DNA from: Treponema sp.
GTDB taxonomy: Bacteria; Spirochaetota; Spirochaetia; Treponematales; Breznakiellaceae
Direction of reading: 5' to 3'
DNA length: 63,009 nt
NCBI GenBank assembly: GCA_031260245.1
Contig: JAIRKH010000050.1
Span: forward strand, 1-63,009
Numbering within the stretch: position 1 is the first letter of the stretch; every line of letters begins with the position of its first letter. The translations under genes were made by a program, and so were the position numbers. The notes under the pieces were generated by a model. The model had not been told where the DNA came from, searched no databases, and saw nothing but the letters and a program-made list of their open reading frames with translations. Of the stretch, positions 9,797-19,071 are shown piece by piece.

Positions 9797-11107
9797 ATGA
9801 GACTAAAGGACGTTTTCACGATTGATTTTTCTCTCTTATTTGCAAGTCTGAGCTTAACCACTATCGGCATACTGTTTATTTATTCTTCGGGCATAACGTC
9901 GGTGGGAACGCAGAATTCGGACGAATGGACGAAACAGATAGTCTGGGCAAGTATAGGCTTGGTTTTCATGCTGGCGATAGCTTTTATTGATTATCGGCGG
10001 TTGCGCGACCTCGTCGTCTACCTTTATCTAGGCGCTCTGGCGCTTCTCATCTACACGTTTCTGTTTGGGAAACTAGTCAACGGCGCACGCGCGTGGATAG
10101 GCATTGGCTCTTTCGGGATTCAACCGTCAGAATTTACAAAAATCACCACGATACTTTGTCTCGCCCGTTACATGGAAGACACAAAACGTAAACCAGAGTC
10201 GTTTATCCGCTTCCTCGTCTCTTGCGTCATCGTCTTCGTTCCCATGTTGATAATTCTCATCCAGCCCGATTTCGGAACCGCCCTGGTCTTTATCCCCATT
10301 CTCCTTATTATGTGCTTCATTACGAACATACGCCTGCGTTATATCGTCTTTCTGATACTGTGCATAGGCTTGACCTGCGTCTTGATGATTCTGCCTATAT
10401 GGTTCTCTTACGTACGCAAGGAATCATTGTCGCCTGTCATGCTATTGGTCAACCTCAAATTCATAACGGCCGCGGTTGGAACGCTCGGCGTCATAGGCCT
10501 GGTGGCGCTTGTCGGTTATCTTCTCTACCGGAAAACCTACTTTTTCTGGATAGTCTATATGATTACCATCCTCGCCTTTGCCTTGAGCGCGTCTTTCGCA
10601 TCGCACAAGGTACTGAAAAATTATCAAATCATGCGCCTGTCCGTGTTTCTGGATCCCAGCATAGACCCTCAAGGCGCGGGTTGGAACATCATACAGTCCG
10701 TCATCGCTATAGGGTCAGGGGGCTTGCAAGGCAAGGGTTTCTTGCACGGAACCCAAAGCCACTATCGATTTTTGCCGGAGCAAAGTACGGACTTCATATT
10801 TTCGATTTTTTCGGAAGAATGGGGCTTTGTGGGGGGAATATTCGTGTTCGCCTGTTTTCTCCTGATATGCTTGCGCCTCGTGAGAATCATACGGGTGAGC
10901 GTGGACGTTTTCGGCGCGTCCATAGCCGCGGGTTTGTCTGGTATGTACTGTTTCCACTTCCTCATCAATGTGGGTATGACAATGGGCGTCATGCCGATAA
11001 CCGGCATCCCCTTGACTTTCATGTCATACGGCGGATCCGCGCTCCTCTCCGCCATGATAGGCTTGGGCTTGGCGCAAAGCATCTTCATCCGAAGGTTCGA
11101 ACATTAG
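9797..11107 (+). CDS. rodA: SEDS peptidoglycan glycosyltransferase RodA
   Basis: 436 residues, ten or so membrane helices. SEDS family signatures are visible: GARAWIGIGSFGIQPSEF near 97-114, QPDFGTALVF near 156, QSHYRFLPEQSTDFIFS near 317-333 and PITGIPLTFMSYGGSALLS near 400-418. RodA polymerises lipid II glycan strands during elongation with PBP2. It is longer than E. coli RodA (370) because of an extra hydrophobic region near residues 190-270 that includes two additional helices. Last gene of the mre block; a 344-base gap follows. Confidence 0.95.
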   Translation: MRLKDVFTIDFSLLFASLSLTTIGILFIYSSGITSVGTQNSDEWTKQIVWASIGLVFMLAIAFIDYRRLRDLVVYLYLGALALLIYTFLFGKLVNGARAWIGIGSFGIQPSEFTKITTILCLARYMEDTKRKPESFIRFLVSCVIVFVPMLIILIQPDFGTALVFIPILLIMCFITNIRLRYIVFLILCIGLTCVLMILPIWFSYVRKESLSPVMLLVNLKFITAAVGTLGVIGLVALVGYLLYRKTYFFWIVYMITILAFALSASFASHKVLKNYQIMRLSVFLDPSIDPQGAGWNIIQSVIAIGSGGLQGKGFLHGTQSHYRFLPEQSTDFIFSIFSEEWGFVGGIFVFACFLLICLRLVRIIRVSVDVFGASIAAGLSGMYCFHFLINVGMTMGVMPITGIPLTFMSYGGSALLSAMIGLGLAQSIFIRRFEH

Positions 11108-11416
11108 CCGCGAAATAAAAGGAAAATTTCTCTCTTTTTTCAGATTTGATAAGAAACCGCTTGAAAATAAAGCGTTTCTTCTCCCAGAGTCGCCGCCGTT
11201 CTTTTCTTGAATGCGAGCAAATAAAAAATACGCGGAGCTTGCCTTTCCAGAGCTTGCAAAAGGGCTTGCCGAAACTCCCGTATAGGAAAGAATCGAGTCA
11301 AACTCAAAATATTAGCGAATTTGAACAAGGAACGCGGGTCACGACGCTTGCAAATAGCGACGCATATAATAATGGATAATGTTAAAAAACGACAGGGAGG
11401 AATCCTCGCAACCGAC

Positions 11417-11445
11417 TTGAACAAATATGCAAAATCCTTTAGAAT
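11417..11445 (+). promoter_or_regulatory. Promoter of lepB-ftsI, -10 box six bases before ATG
   Basis: TTGAAC at 11417-11422, a 17-base spacer and TAGAAT at 11440-11445. Only AAGGAC separates the -10 box from ATG 11452, so the transcript should start at or near the A of the start codon. The rest of the gap 11108-11416 shows no gene that I can support. Confidence 0.75.
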
Positions 11446-11451
11446 AAGGAC

Positions 11452-11877
11452 ATGGGAAAGGGCGACAGAATCGGTATAGCCATACTGGCGGCGTTTTCGA
11501 CGGCTGTTGTTATGAAGCTCTTCCTTTTTGATTTTGTGATAATAGAAGGAAGTTCTATGTTGCCAACCATAAAACAGGGAGCCGTTGTTTTTATCGTGAA
11601 GACAGCTTATGGAGTACGATTGCCGTGGTCGGGGCGGTACCTCGTGCGATGGGCGACGCCGAAAAAAGGAGACGTCGTGGTTTTTTCCACGCCGCTTGGC
11701 GTAACGGCCATAAAACGGTGCGCCGAAGTAATCGACGACCAATTCTTCGCGCGAGGCGACAACCGCACGGTTTCTTTCGACTCTGTATTCTATGGGACGG
11801 TCCCGGTGTCGCGTATCATCGGGAAAGCGTGGGGCGTTCCCGCCTTCCTCTATGAGGCTGAAGAGGAGCGAGAATGA
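11452..11877 (+). CDS. lepB: Short signal peptidase I (S26 family)
   Basis: 141 residues, small for a bacterial signal peptidase I. One N-terminal membrane helix (about 8-28) is followed by the catalytic box GSSMLPTI with nucleophile Ser35. The general-base Lys88 lies in VTAIKRC, and box E is visible as ARGDN near residue 103. It should remove signal peptides from exported proteins on the outer face of the membrane. The extra domains of larger Lep proteins are absent. It overlaps ftsI by four bases, so the two are translationally coupled, an unusual pairing. A second, larger lep gene may exist elsewhere. Confidence 0.88.
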   Translation: MGKGDRIGIAILAAFSTAVVMKLFLFDFVIIEGSSMLPTIKQGAVVFIVKTAYGVRLPWSGRYLVRWATPKKGDVVVFSTPLGVTAIKRCAEVIDDQFFARGDNRTVSFDSVFYGTVPVSRIIGKAWGVPAFLYEAEEERE

Positions 11878-13880
11878 ACGCGCCTGACGAAATCGCCGTT
11901 TTTTCAAAAAGATTCATCGTGTACATAGTTATCGTGGGTATTCTTGCTCTTGGCGTGGTTAGCGTTTTCGCTGTTATTATGCTGTCCCCAAGCGAAAACA
12001 TAAAAGAGTCGCAAATCGACAATTCCGTTCTGGAACGAGGAACCATCTTTGACAGGAATCAACAGTTATTAGCAATGGACACAAAAGTCGGACGAGTCAG
12101 CCTGCGCCGAAACGAGCTTATGAAGCGAGACCCGGAGACGAAACAGCAGGTCCTGGACGAATCACTCTGCCAAGAGTTGAGCGATATACTTGCTCCCATT
12201 CTGGGAACGTCTGAACAAGATATTCTCAATAAGATATATCTTAGCCCTTTGTATATCGTTCTTAAAAAAAAGATAGACAAATCAGTGATAAATCGTATCA
12301 AAGCGGCTAAGGAAGGAATACTTGATACGACGGTGGAATCCGCCGTCATCGCGCGGTTTACGGATGAACCAAACGAAAAAAAACGAAACAAGAAGATTGA
12401 GACTGCGCTCAAGTCCGCGAGAAATAGGCTGAAAACCGTCATGCGGAAAGTGAGACTCGACATTGTGTCAAGCCGCGTGTACCCACAGGAAAATCTCGCT
12501 AGCCAGATAATTGGGTTTGTGGGAGACGATAATAGAGGACATGAAGGCATCGAGTACCTCTTTGACGACGTTTTAAGTCCCGCCGAAACGGAAACTGGAA
12601 AGCATATCGTTTTGACCATTGACGTAAAGATTCAGCACATCTTGGAGAAGATAGCCGCGGAGGCTATGGATGAAAACAAAGCCGAAGCCGTCATGCTTAC
12701 GGCAATGGACGCGCAGACCGGCGAAATTCTGGGTTCCGCCTCCCTGCCGAATTTCAACCCAAACGAGTATTACAATTACCCGGACTCCACATGGCGGTAC
12801 AAGCCCGCGCTCTTCGCCTATGAACCCGGCTCGGTGTTCAAACTCTTCAGCATTTCGGCGCTTTTAGACGCCGGCGCCATAACGGAGAGCAGTGTGTTCA
12901 ATTGCACTGGACATTACGACAAGGTCAACCCGTCAATTACTGATTTGCAGGTCCATGGGATGGTAACGCCTGAAAAAATCATCGCCCTATCCTGCAATGT
13001 GGGCGTAAGCCTGGCGGTCGAACGTATAGGCAATGAGGCGTTTTACAACAAACTAACAAGCTTCGGTTTTGGAAAGAGGGTAGAGACAGATATTCCAAGC
13101 GAGGCGCCAGGCATCTTCAACCGTTTGGGCTCCGTTGACAAGCGGGCGAAACCGGCCATGGGAATGGGACAGGGCATAGCGGTGAATATGCTCCAAATGT
13201 TACAAGCCGCTACAGCAATAGCCGACAACGGCGTCATGGTTCAGCCGCGCCTCGTCGCCTTTATACGAAACAGCGAAGGAAAAGAGGAGCCTTTTGAGAG
13301 AAAGCCGCCCGTGCAGGTCCTCAAGCCCCAGACCGCTTCCAGTATACTCAAATTCATGCAGACGACCGCGACGGAGGCGGGAACGGGCTGGCGCGCTAAT
13401 ATCGGCGACGTCCCAATGGCCGTCAAGACCGGTACCGCGCAAGTCATTGAGAACAGAACTTATTCGGAAACGAATTTCATTGCGAGTTGTATGGCGATTT
13501 TCCCTGCGGACAAGCCGAGCGTCATCCTCTACGTGGTGATTGTGAAACCTCAAGGCGCATCCTACCTCGGCGGGCGTATCGCCACCATCCCCATACGACA
13601 AGCCGTGGAAGAGCTTGTTGATTATCTCGGACTCCCGCGAGGCAAAAACGCCCGACTCGAACACTCGCGGAACGTAACTATTCCACCGAACACGCCTCTT
13701 CCACCAGTCGAAGACGTCATGCCCGATTTAACAGGCTTCTCTAAACTGAACCTTTTACCCCTGCTTTCCAACGACGACTTCCGTGTGGAACTAAAAGGAG
13801 TCGGTCACGTCTCAAGCCAAGACCCGGTACCCGGAACGCCCCTCATACATGGGGACAAAATAACGCTGTATTTAGAGTAA
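11874..13880 (+). CDS. ftsI: Division-type D,D-transpeptidase with C-terminal PASTA domain
   Basis: 668 residues with an N-terminal membrane helix (about 13-38). The pedestal domain carries RGTIFDRN, and the transpeptidase domain carries S320-V-F-K323, SCN near 376 and KTGTAQ near 518. The last 55 residues (from MPDLTGFSKLNLL to the end) form one PASTA unit, which in other PBPs binds peptidoglycan stems or beta-lactams. This architecture fits FtsI/SpoVD-type septal crosslinking enzymes. It is separate from the PBP2 of the elongation operon. The call as FtsI rather than another class B PBP is inferred from the domain layout. Confidence 0.88.
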   Translation: MNAPDEIAVFSKRFIVYIVIVGILALGVVSVFAVIMLSPSENIKESQIDNSVLERGTIFDRNQQLLAMDTKVGRVSLRRNELMKRDPETKQQVLDESLCQELSDILAPILGTSEQDILNKIYLSPLYIVLKKKIDKSVINRIKAAKEGILDTTVESAVIARFTDEPNEKKRNKKIETALKSARNRLKTVMRKVRLDIVSSRVYPQENLASQIIGFVGDDNRGHEGIEYLFDDVLSPAETETGKHIVLTIDVKIQHILEKIAAEAMDENKAEAVMLTAMDAQTGEILGSASLPNFNPNEYYNYPDSTWRYKPALFAYEPGSVFKLFSISALLDAGAITESSVFNCTGHYDKVNPSITDLQVHGMVTPEKIIALSCNVGVSLAVERIGNEAFYNKLTSFGFGKRVETDIPSEAPGIFNRLGSVDKRAKPAMGMGQGIAVNMLQMLQAATAIADNGVMVQPRLVAFIRNSEGKEEPFERKPPVQVLKPQTASSILKFMQTTATEAGTGWRANIGDVPMAVKTGTAQVIENRTYSETNFIASCMAIFPADKPSVILYVVIVKPQGASYLGGRIATIPIRQAVEELVDYLGLPRGKNARLEHSRNVTIPPNTPLPPVEDVMPDLTGFSKLNLLPLLSNDDFRVELKGVGHVSSQDPVPGTPLIHGDKITLYLE

Positions 13881-13892
13881 ACGGCTGATAAA

Positions 13893-15326
13893 ATGACGAA
13901 TTACGAAAAAAATATCGCGGTTGTCCGCAAGCAATGGCCTGGACTGGCGGAGAAGCTCAACAGTCCGCAGGATAATCCTTTTGAAATGCGAGTTGAACCG
14001 TCTGTCCATGGGGAACCAACCTTGATTGTGGAAACAAAATACGTACATTCAAGATACGACCCTATTAAGGAGGCGCAAAAGGCGGCGTTTCCTGAACGGG
14101 AGGCGGTTGGGATAGCCGTTGTTTTGGGATTCGGGCTTGGATATACGGCAGAGGCTGTAGCACGCGCGGGCGAAAAAGTCATTGTCGTTGAGAAACGCGA
14201 GGAGATTCTGAAAAAGTCCCTTGAAACGCGAGATTTGACGGATTTCTTTGCGAAAAAAGACATTATTTTTGTGATTGGCGGCGCGGAAGACAATGTTTTG
14301 GGAGCGTTGCAGGCATTTGATTCATCCAGTTGCGGGGAAAAAGTCCGAAAAATCAAGAATCGGGCTCTCATTGACCTTGACTCGGCGTATTATCAAGAAG
14401 TTGAGCGACGCATCGATACATGGATTTCCAAAGACGCGGTCAACAAAGCTACTTTAAAGCGATTCGGCGGGAGATGGGAGAAGAACTTTGCAAAAAACAG
14501 GCGCTATATACACGAATTACCGAGTATTGAACGATTGAAAGGCATCCTAAACGGTGAAATCCCTGTATTTCTGGCGGCCGCGGGACCTTCTCTGGACGAT
14601 TTAACCCATTTACCAGAAATAGCGGAGCGTTGCCTTGTGGTGAGCGTGGATACGGCGCTTCGATTTCTCTTGAGACGCGGGGTTGACCCGGACTTCACGT
14701 TAAGCGCGGACCCGCAGTATTGGAACACGCGCCACATGGACGTTTTGCAACAGTCAAATACCTGCCTTGTTACGTCTGCAGACGTGTATCCGCGGATGTT
14801 CCATCTGCCTTGCCGAAAGACGTTCCTGTATTCGTCGAATTATCCGCCAGCGCGCGTGTATGAGGAGAAATTCGGCGCAAAAGGCAGGCTTGGCTCCGGC
14901 GGTTCCGTGGCGACGCCGACTTTTGACTTTGCTTGTTGGATAGGCGCGGCGTCCGTGTGGATAGGAGGGCTTGACTTGGGATTCCCTGGGTTTCGGACGC
15001 ATTTCAAAGGATCGCTCTTCGAGGAAAAGGCGAACGCTACGGCAAACCGTTTTTGTCCTGCGGAAACCAAGTCCTTCTACGCCTTGAGGGACGGGGTTCC
15101 ATTTTATGCGCCTTCAGCTAACGGCCGCAAAATCCTCACAGACAAGCGTCTTTCCCTCTATGCAGCATGGTTCGAGAGCCGTCTCCGCGACGTTCAAACG
15201 CCCGTCTACAGCCTTTCCACAGAAGGGCTTGCTATAAGCGGCATGAAGACAGTGGATATTACGGCGTTGTTGGGACTGACCGCGTGCAGAGACAGTATAA
15301 ACCGACTGACGGCGAATTTTATTTAA
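13893..15326 (+). CDS. DUF115 / MptE-like protein, Maf-type motility accessory factor
   Basis: 477 residues. The middle part has VFLAAAGPSLDDL followed by LVVSVDTALRFLLRRGVDPDFTLSADPQYWN, the hallmark of the DUF115 (6-hydroxymethylpterin diphosphokinase MptE-like) domain found in Maf flagellin glycosylation factors. The N-terminal part (AVVLGFGLGYTAEAVA, then VIVVEKREE) looks like a Rossmann nucleotide-binding fold. In Campylobacter, Helicobacter and Aeromonas, Maf proteins move nonulosonic acids onto flagellin. Spirochaete homologues are not characterised to my knowledge. It starts 12 bp after ftsI without a clear ribosome-binding site. Sugar transfer onto flagella or another surface protein is inference. 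Confidence 0.8.
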   Translation: MTNYEKNIAVVRKQWPGLAEKLNSPQDNPFEMRVEPSVHGEPTLIVETKYVHSRYDPIKEAQKAAFPEREAVGIAVVLGFGLGYTAEAVARAGEKVIVVEKREEILKKSLETRDLTDFFAKKDIIFVIGGAEDNVLGALQAFDSSSCGEKVRKIKNRALIDLDSAYYQEVERRIDTWISKDAVNKATLKRFGGRWEKNFAKNRRYIHELPSIERLKGILNGEIPVFLAAAGPSLDDLTHLPEIAERCLVVSVDTALRFLLRRGVDPDFTLSADPQYWNTRHMDVLQQSNTCLVTSADVYPRMFHLPCRKTFLYSSNYPPARVYEEKFGAKGRLGSGGSVATPTFDFACWIGAASVWIGGLDLGFPGFRTHFKGSLFEEKANATANRFCPAETKSFYALRDGVPFYAPSANGRKILTDKRLSLYAAWFESRLRDVQTPVYSLSTEGLAISGMKTVDITALLGLTACRDSINRLTANFI

Positions 15327-15458
15327 CTATTAAGAAACGTCTGCGACTTTCGTCCTAATATTCTAGACTTTCGTTACAAAAAAACAAGGTATGTTTTCTT
15401 CTTTCGCGTCTTAAAATTTGCCTTCCATTCATTGTCGGCAAATCTCGTAAAAATCGTC

Positions 15459-15487
15459 TTTACAAACTGCTTTCTTTTTGCTATATT
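15459..15487 (+). promoter_or_regulatory. Promoter of ftsH
   Basis: TTTACA at 15459-15464, a 17-base spacer and TATATT at 15482-15487 (TATAAT overlaps three bases on). The leader to the TTG start is about 80 bases and contains AGGAGG at 15553-15558 and AAAGGA at 15561-15566. Confidence 0.7.
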
Positions 15488-15572
15488 ATAATTGAGAGGA
15501 AACCGACGTCCAGATAGCGCGTGGGACCTTTCACGCTTTTTAAAACCCCAGTAGGAGGAAAAAGGATTAAAT

Positions 15573-17447
15573 TTGAAAACGCCGACTTTTTGGAAATTTT
15601 CTATACTATATATCGTCATTCTGATTGCAGGCATAGCCGTATTTAACCATGCCTTTACCAGTAAGGCTCAACCTGCCATTGACTTTTCCGAGTTTAAGGC
15701 AAAAATCGAATCCGGTGAAATCAAACGGGTCGAGTTAAGCGACTCGTGGTTCACCGGATACCAGTCCATTGAAAAACTGCAACCGCAGGTCGGGAGTTTG
15801 TTGAAGCGGGATACGCCTGAACAGGCGTATCGCACCGTACCGCTGAACGACTCGGACTTCATACGTTTCATGGACGCTCATGAGGTCCGTTATTACGCGG
15901 CTTCGCGGGGAGGCTCGGTCGTTCTCAATTTCCTTCTCACATGGGGACTACCCATCGTGTTTTTTCTGATTGTGTGGCGTTTTTTGATGAAACGAATGGG
16001 CAACCTGGGCGGCGGCGTGCTTTCGGCCGGCCAGAATAAGGCTCTCGTCGTGGCTGAAGGCGGCATCGTTACCCGTTTCTCCGACGTCGCGGGCGTGGAC
16101 GAGGCAAAGGATGAACTTGTTGAAGTGGTTGATTTTCTGAAGAACCCGAAAAAATACACGGACATCGGCGGCAAAATCCCTAAAGGCGTGCTCTTGGTAG
16201 GACCGCCCGGCACCGGTAAGACTCTCTTGGCGCGGGCTGTGGCCGGCGAGGCGGGCGTTTCATTCTTTCGTATCAGCGGCTCGGATTTCGTGGAAATGTT
16301 CGTAGGCGTGGGAGCGAGCCGTGTAAGGGATTTATTCAATCAAGCGCGGAACCGCGCCCCGTGTATCGTGTTCATCGACGAGTTGGACGCCATCGGTAAG
16401 AGTCGTATCAACAGTATCGCGGGCGGCAACGACGAGCGGGAGCAGACCTTGAATCAGCTCCTCGTGGAAATGGACGGCTTCGACACGGCTAGCGGTCTCA
16501 TCATTCTTGCTGCAACCAACCGCCCTGACGTACTTGACCCGGCGCTCCTCCGTCCGGGGCGTTTTGACCGACAGGTGCTTGTTGACAAGCCTGACCTCAA
16601 GGGTAGAGAAGCGATATTGAAGATTCACTCTAAACTGGTGAAACTCGGTCCATCCGTTGACATTGAGGCAGTCGCGCGTATCACGTCCGGCTTCGCGGGG
16701 GCTGACCTCGCCAATGTGGTGAACGAGGCGGCTCTGCTCGCTGTTCGCGGAGGGCGGTCCTTGGTGTCGCATAAAGACTTTGAAGAAGCTATTGAAAAAA
16801 CGGTCGCCGGTTTACAAAAGAAGAACCGCATCATCGCGGAGAGCGTGCGACGCGTCATCGCGTTCCACGAAACTGGACACGCGTTGATTGCAGCCTTTAC
16901 GCCCGGCTCCGACCCAGTACAGAAGATTTCTATCATTCCACGCGGTTTCGGCGCATTGGGCTATACCTTGCAAATGCCGGTGGAAGATCGGTATTTGATG
17001 ACTCAAGAAGAGCTTCTGGGCAAAATAAACGTGCTTTTGGGCGGACGCGCAGCGGAAGATGTCGTTTTTGGCGAAATTTCAACCGGCGCGGCAAACGACC
17101 TGACTAAAGCGACCGACATCGCCCGTAAGATGATAACCGATTACGGCATGAGCGACCGCTTCCGCAACGTGGCGCTGACCATGCGGGGAGCAGGTATACT
17201 CGGCGGTAACGACTCCCAAGAGCCTCGCTTTCACCGCGAATACGCGGAAACTACCCAGCAATACATTGACGAGGAAATCGCCCGTATACTGGAGCGGCAA
17301 TACTCCGCGGTCAAAGACGCGCTAAAGTCCAAGCGCGCCCTGCTCGACGATGTGGCGAGCGCGCTCCTCGAGAAAGAATCTCTTGACGAGAAGGAATTCA
17401 AGGCGATGCTTGAAGTATCCCATGTGAAAAATATCACGTTTCAGTAA
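15573..17447 (+). CDS. ftsH: ATP-dependent zinc metalloprotease FtsH
   Basis: 624 residues. Two membrane helices (about 8-26 and 112-132) flank a periplasmic segment. The AAA+ module has Walker A GPPGTGKT at 210-217, Walker [12 protein letters not shown] and a second region [20 protein letters not shown]. The protease domain carries HETGH at 432-436, the zinc site. FtsH degrades membrane and regulatory proteins as a hexamer. The start is TTG 15573, supported by AAAGGA seven bases upstream and by the position of the first membrane helix; no ATG fits. It separates the DUF115 gene from the spiro-SPASM gene and has its own promoter. Confidence 0.96.
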   Translation: MKTPTFWKFSILYIVILIAGIAVFNHAFTSKAQPAIDFSEFKAKIESGEIKRVELSDSWFTGYQSIEKLQPQVGSLLKRDTPEQAYRTVPLNDSDFIRFMDAHEVRYYAASRGGSVVLNFLLTWGLPIVFFLIVWRFLMKRMGNLGGGVLSAGQNKALVVAEGGIVTRFSDVAGVDEAKDELVEVVDFLKNPKKYTDIGGKIPKGVLLVGPPGTGKTLLARAVAGEAGVSFFRISGSDFVEMFVGVGASRVRDLFNQARNRAPCIVFIDELDAIGKSRINSIAGGNDEREQTLNQLLVEMDGFDTASGLIILAATNRPDVLDPALLRPGRFDRQVLVDKPDLKGREAILKIHSKLVKLGPSVDIEAVARITSGFAGADLANVVNEAALLAVRGGRSLVSHKDFEEAIEKTVAGLQKKNRIIAESVRRVIAFHETGHALIAAFTPGSDPVQKISIIPRGFGALGYTLQMPVEDRYLMTQEELLGKINVLLGGRAAEDVVFGEISTGAANDLTKATDIARKMITDYGMSDRFRNVALTMRGAGILGGNDSQEPRFHREYAETTQQYIDEEIARILERQYSAVKDALKSKRALLDDVASALLEKESLDEKEFKAMLEVSHVKNITFQ

Positions 17448-17571
17448 GACTTGGAGAAAATAGTTTGAATCTTTCTAATTTTTAAAAACCGCAGATTTAT
17501 AGAGGATTATTGTCCGCCTTTAATATTATGAATTATTCAGTCGGCGTTCTTTTTTGCCGATATATAAAAAT

Positions 17572-19071
17572 ATGAAGGCTGTCGCTGTTTTATATGCGGA
17601 AATTAGAGGACTTGTTCCAAGTTCCATTACTTATTCTCATCTTTTTAAGAAAATTTCTCTGTTCCCGAATGTTGAAAAAATCGTTTTTTTGGGAAAAGGA
17701 AAGGCGGGACAGGCGCAAATAGACGGCGTTCAAGAAGTCGTGAAAACGTCATGGACAAGGCGGGCGGTTCTGGAGAGTATCGCCGAAACATCCGCGGGCT
17801 TTGACGCGGTTTATTTTGCGTGGGCGGACTGCCCCTTACTCGACTCGGTACTTGCGGGACGACTCATGGAGCGGCACATCAAATATTGCGCGGATTACAC
17901 GTTTGCGGACGGGTATCCTTACGGACTCGCGCCGGAAATTCTCGCGCCGGATTTGGCGAAACGACTCAAGAGTCTTATTGACAACGAGGAAAAACCTGTT
18001 TCGCGAGATATGCTCTTTGACATTCTGCAAAAAGATATAAACGCCTTTGACATAGAGACGGAAATCGCGCCTCGTGATTTAAGCTCTCTGCGGTTGAACC
18101 TGTGTGCGGATACAAAACGCAACCGACTCCTTCTGCAACGGCTTACCGAGGCGGGTTTCGTCGGCGCGAACGATTGCAGGCTTATCGAACAAAAGCCGGA
18201 GCTGTTACGGACTCTACCCGCTTATTACAATATTCAAGTCTCGGTTCCCTGCCCTCAAGCCTGCGCCCTTTGCCCTTACCGTTCAGATGAAACGCTAGAG
18301 GAACGATTCATGCCTCTCGAAAGATTCGTGGAACTTTTGGAGAGAATCGTTGACTTTTCAGGCGATGCGGTCATCGGGCTGTCCATGTGGGGAGAATTGA
18401 GCTTTCACCCGCGAAAGCTCGACCTCATTGCCGCGGTGTTGGATAAACCGAGTCTGTCTTTGGTCATTGAAACATCCGGCGTGGGATGGAAAATCGGCGA
18501 ATTAGAGACAATCAAAGCGATGGCGGAAAAAGCGGAGGAAAACAGCGAAACGTTGCCGAAAATTTCGTGGATTGTATCCCTTGACGCGTTCAGCGCGGAA
18601 CGGTATCAAGAGGTACGAGGCGCGGGTTTCTCAGAAGCCGTGGAGACGGCGCAGACTCTCAACCGACTTTTCATCAGGAACGCCTATGTGCAAGCGGTAC
18701 GAGTAAGCGGCGCGGAGGACGACATCGAGCGGTTTTACCGTCACTGGAAAGCCGAAGGCGCTAACGTCATCATACAGAAGCACAACAATTTCTGCGGAAT
18801 TATGTCCACTCTGCGCGTGACCGACCTGTCGCCCTGGGAACGGCGTCCCTGCTGGCGCCTCATGCGGGATATGGCGATACTCATAGGCGGTGATGTACCT
18901 ATGTGCCGAGACGCGGGTATAGGGGAAGACGCTGTAATTATAGGCAATGTCTGGACGGACAGTCTTGAAGCGGTTTGGCAAAAAGGGGATATTTTGTTCA
19001 GGGAACAGTGCGTCCGGAAATACAGCGGAAAATGTGGGGATTGCGATGAATACTATATCTTCAACTTTTAA
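17572..19071 (+). CDS. Spiro-SPASM protein: nucleotidyltransferase-like domain + radical SAM + SPASM
   Basis: 499 residues from ATG 17572. The first 200 residues resemble CMP-sugar synthetase / GT-A nucleotidyltransferases (AGFDAVYFAWADCPLLD, then YPYGLAPEIL). Residues about 223-420 hold a radical SAM domain with CPQACALC, a CxxxCxxC iron-sulfur motif. The C-terminus has a SPASM-type cysteine cluster (CWRLM, MCRDAG, CVRKYSGKCGDCDEYY) expected to bind auxiliary clusters. This three-part architecture matches the spirochaete-restricted spiro-SPASM family, whose substrate is unknown as far as I know. The stop overlaps the next gene by 26 bases, so the two are probably made together. A role in a modified sugar or peptide is inference. 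Confidence 0.85.
   Translation: MKAVAVLYAEIRGLVPSSITYSHLFKKISLFPNVEKIVFLGKGKAGQAQIDGVQEVVKTSWTRRAVLESIAETSAGFDAVYFAWADCPLLDSVLAGRLMERHIKYCADYTFADGYPYGLAPEILAPDLAKRLKSLIDNEEKPVSRDMLFDILQKDINAFDIETEIAPRDLSSLRLNLCADTKRNRLLLQRLTEAGFVGANDCRLIEQKPELLRTLPAYYNIQVSVPCPQACALCPYRSDETLEERFMPLERFVELLERIVDFSGDAVIGLSMWGELSFHPRKLDLIAAVLDKPSLSLVIETSGVGWKIGELETIKAMAEKAEENSETLPKISWIVSLDAFSAERYQEVRGAGFSEAVETAQTLNRLFIRNAYVQAVRVSGAEDDIERFYRHWKAEGANVIIQKHNNFCGIMSTLRVTDLSPWERRPCWRLMRDMAILIGGDVPMCRDAGIGEDAVIIGNVWTDSLEAVWQKGDILFREQCVRKYSGKCGDCDEYYIFNF

Noticed and set aside
10222-11118. A 298-codon plus-strand frame inside rodA
   Set aside because: It overlaps the clear SEDS gene in another frame, and its His/Arg-rich translation has no recognisable domain.
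11140-11907. A 255-codon minus-strand frame between rodA and lepB
   Set aside because: It covers the lepB gene and its promoter on the other strand and has no homology that I recognise. The interval is better read as non-coding plus lepB.
17538-17566. Leaderless promoter for the spiro-SPASM gene
   Set aside because: TATATA lies five bases before the ATG, but no -35 box can be found at a spacing of 16-18 bases, so it was not counted with the others.
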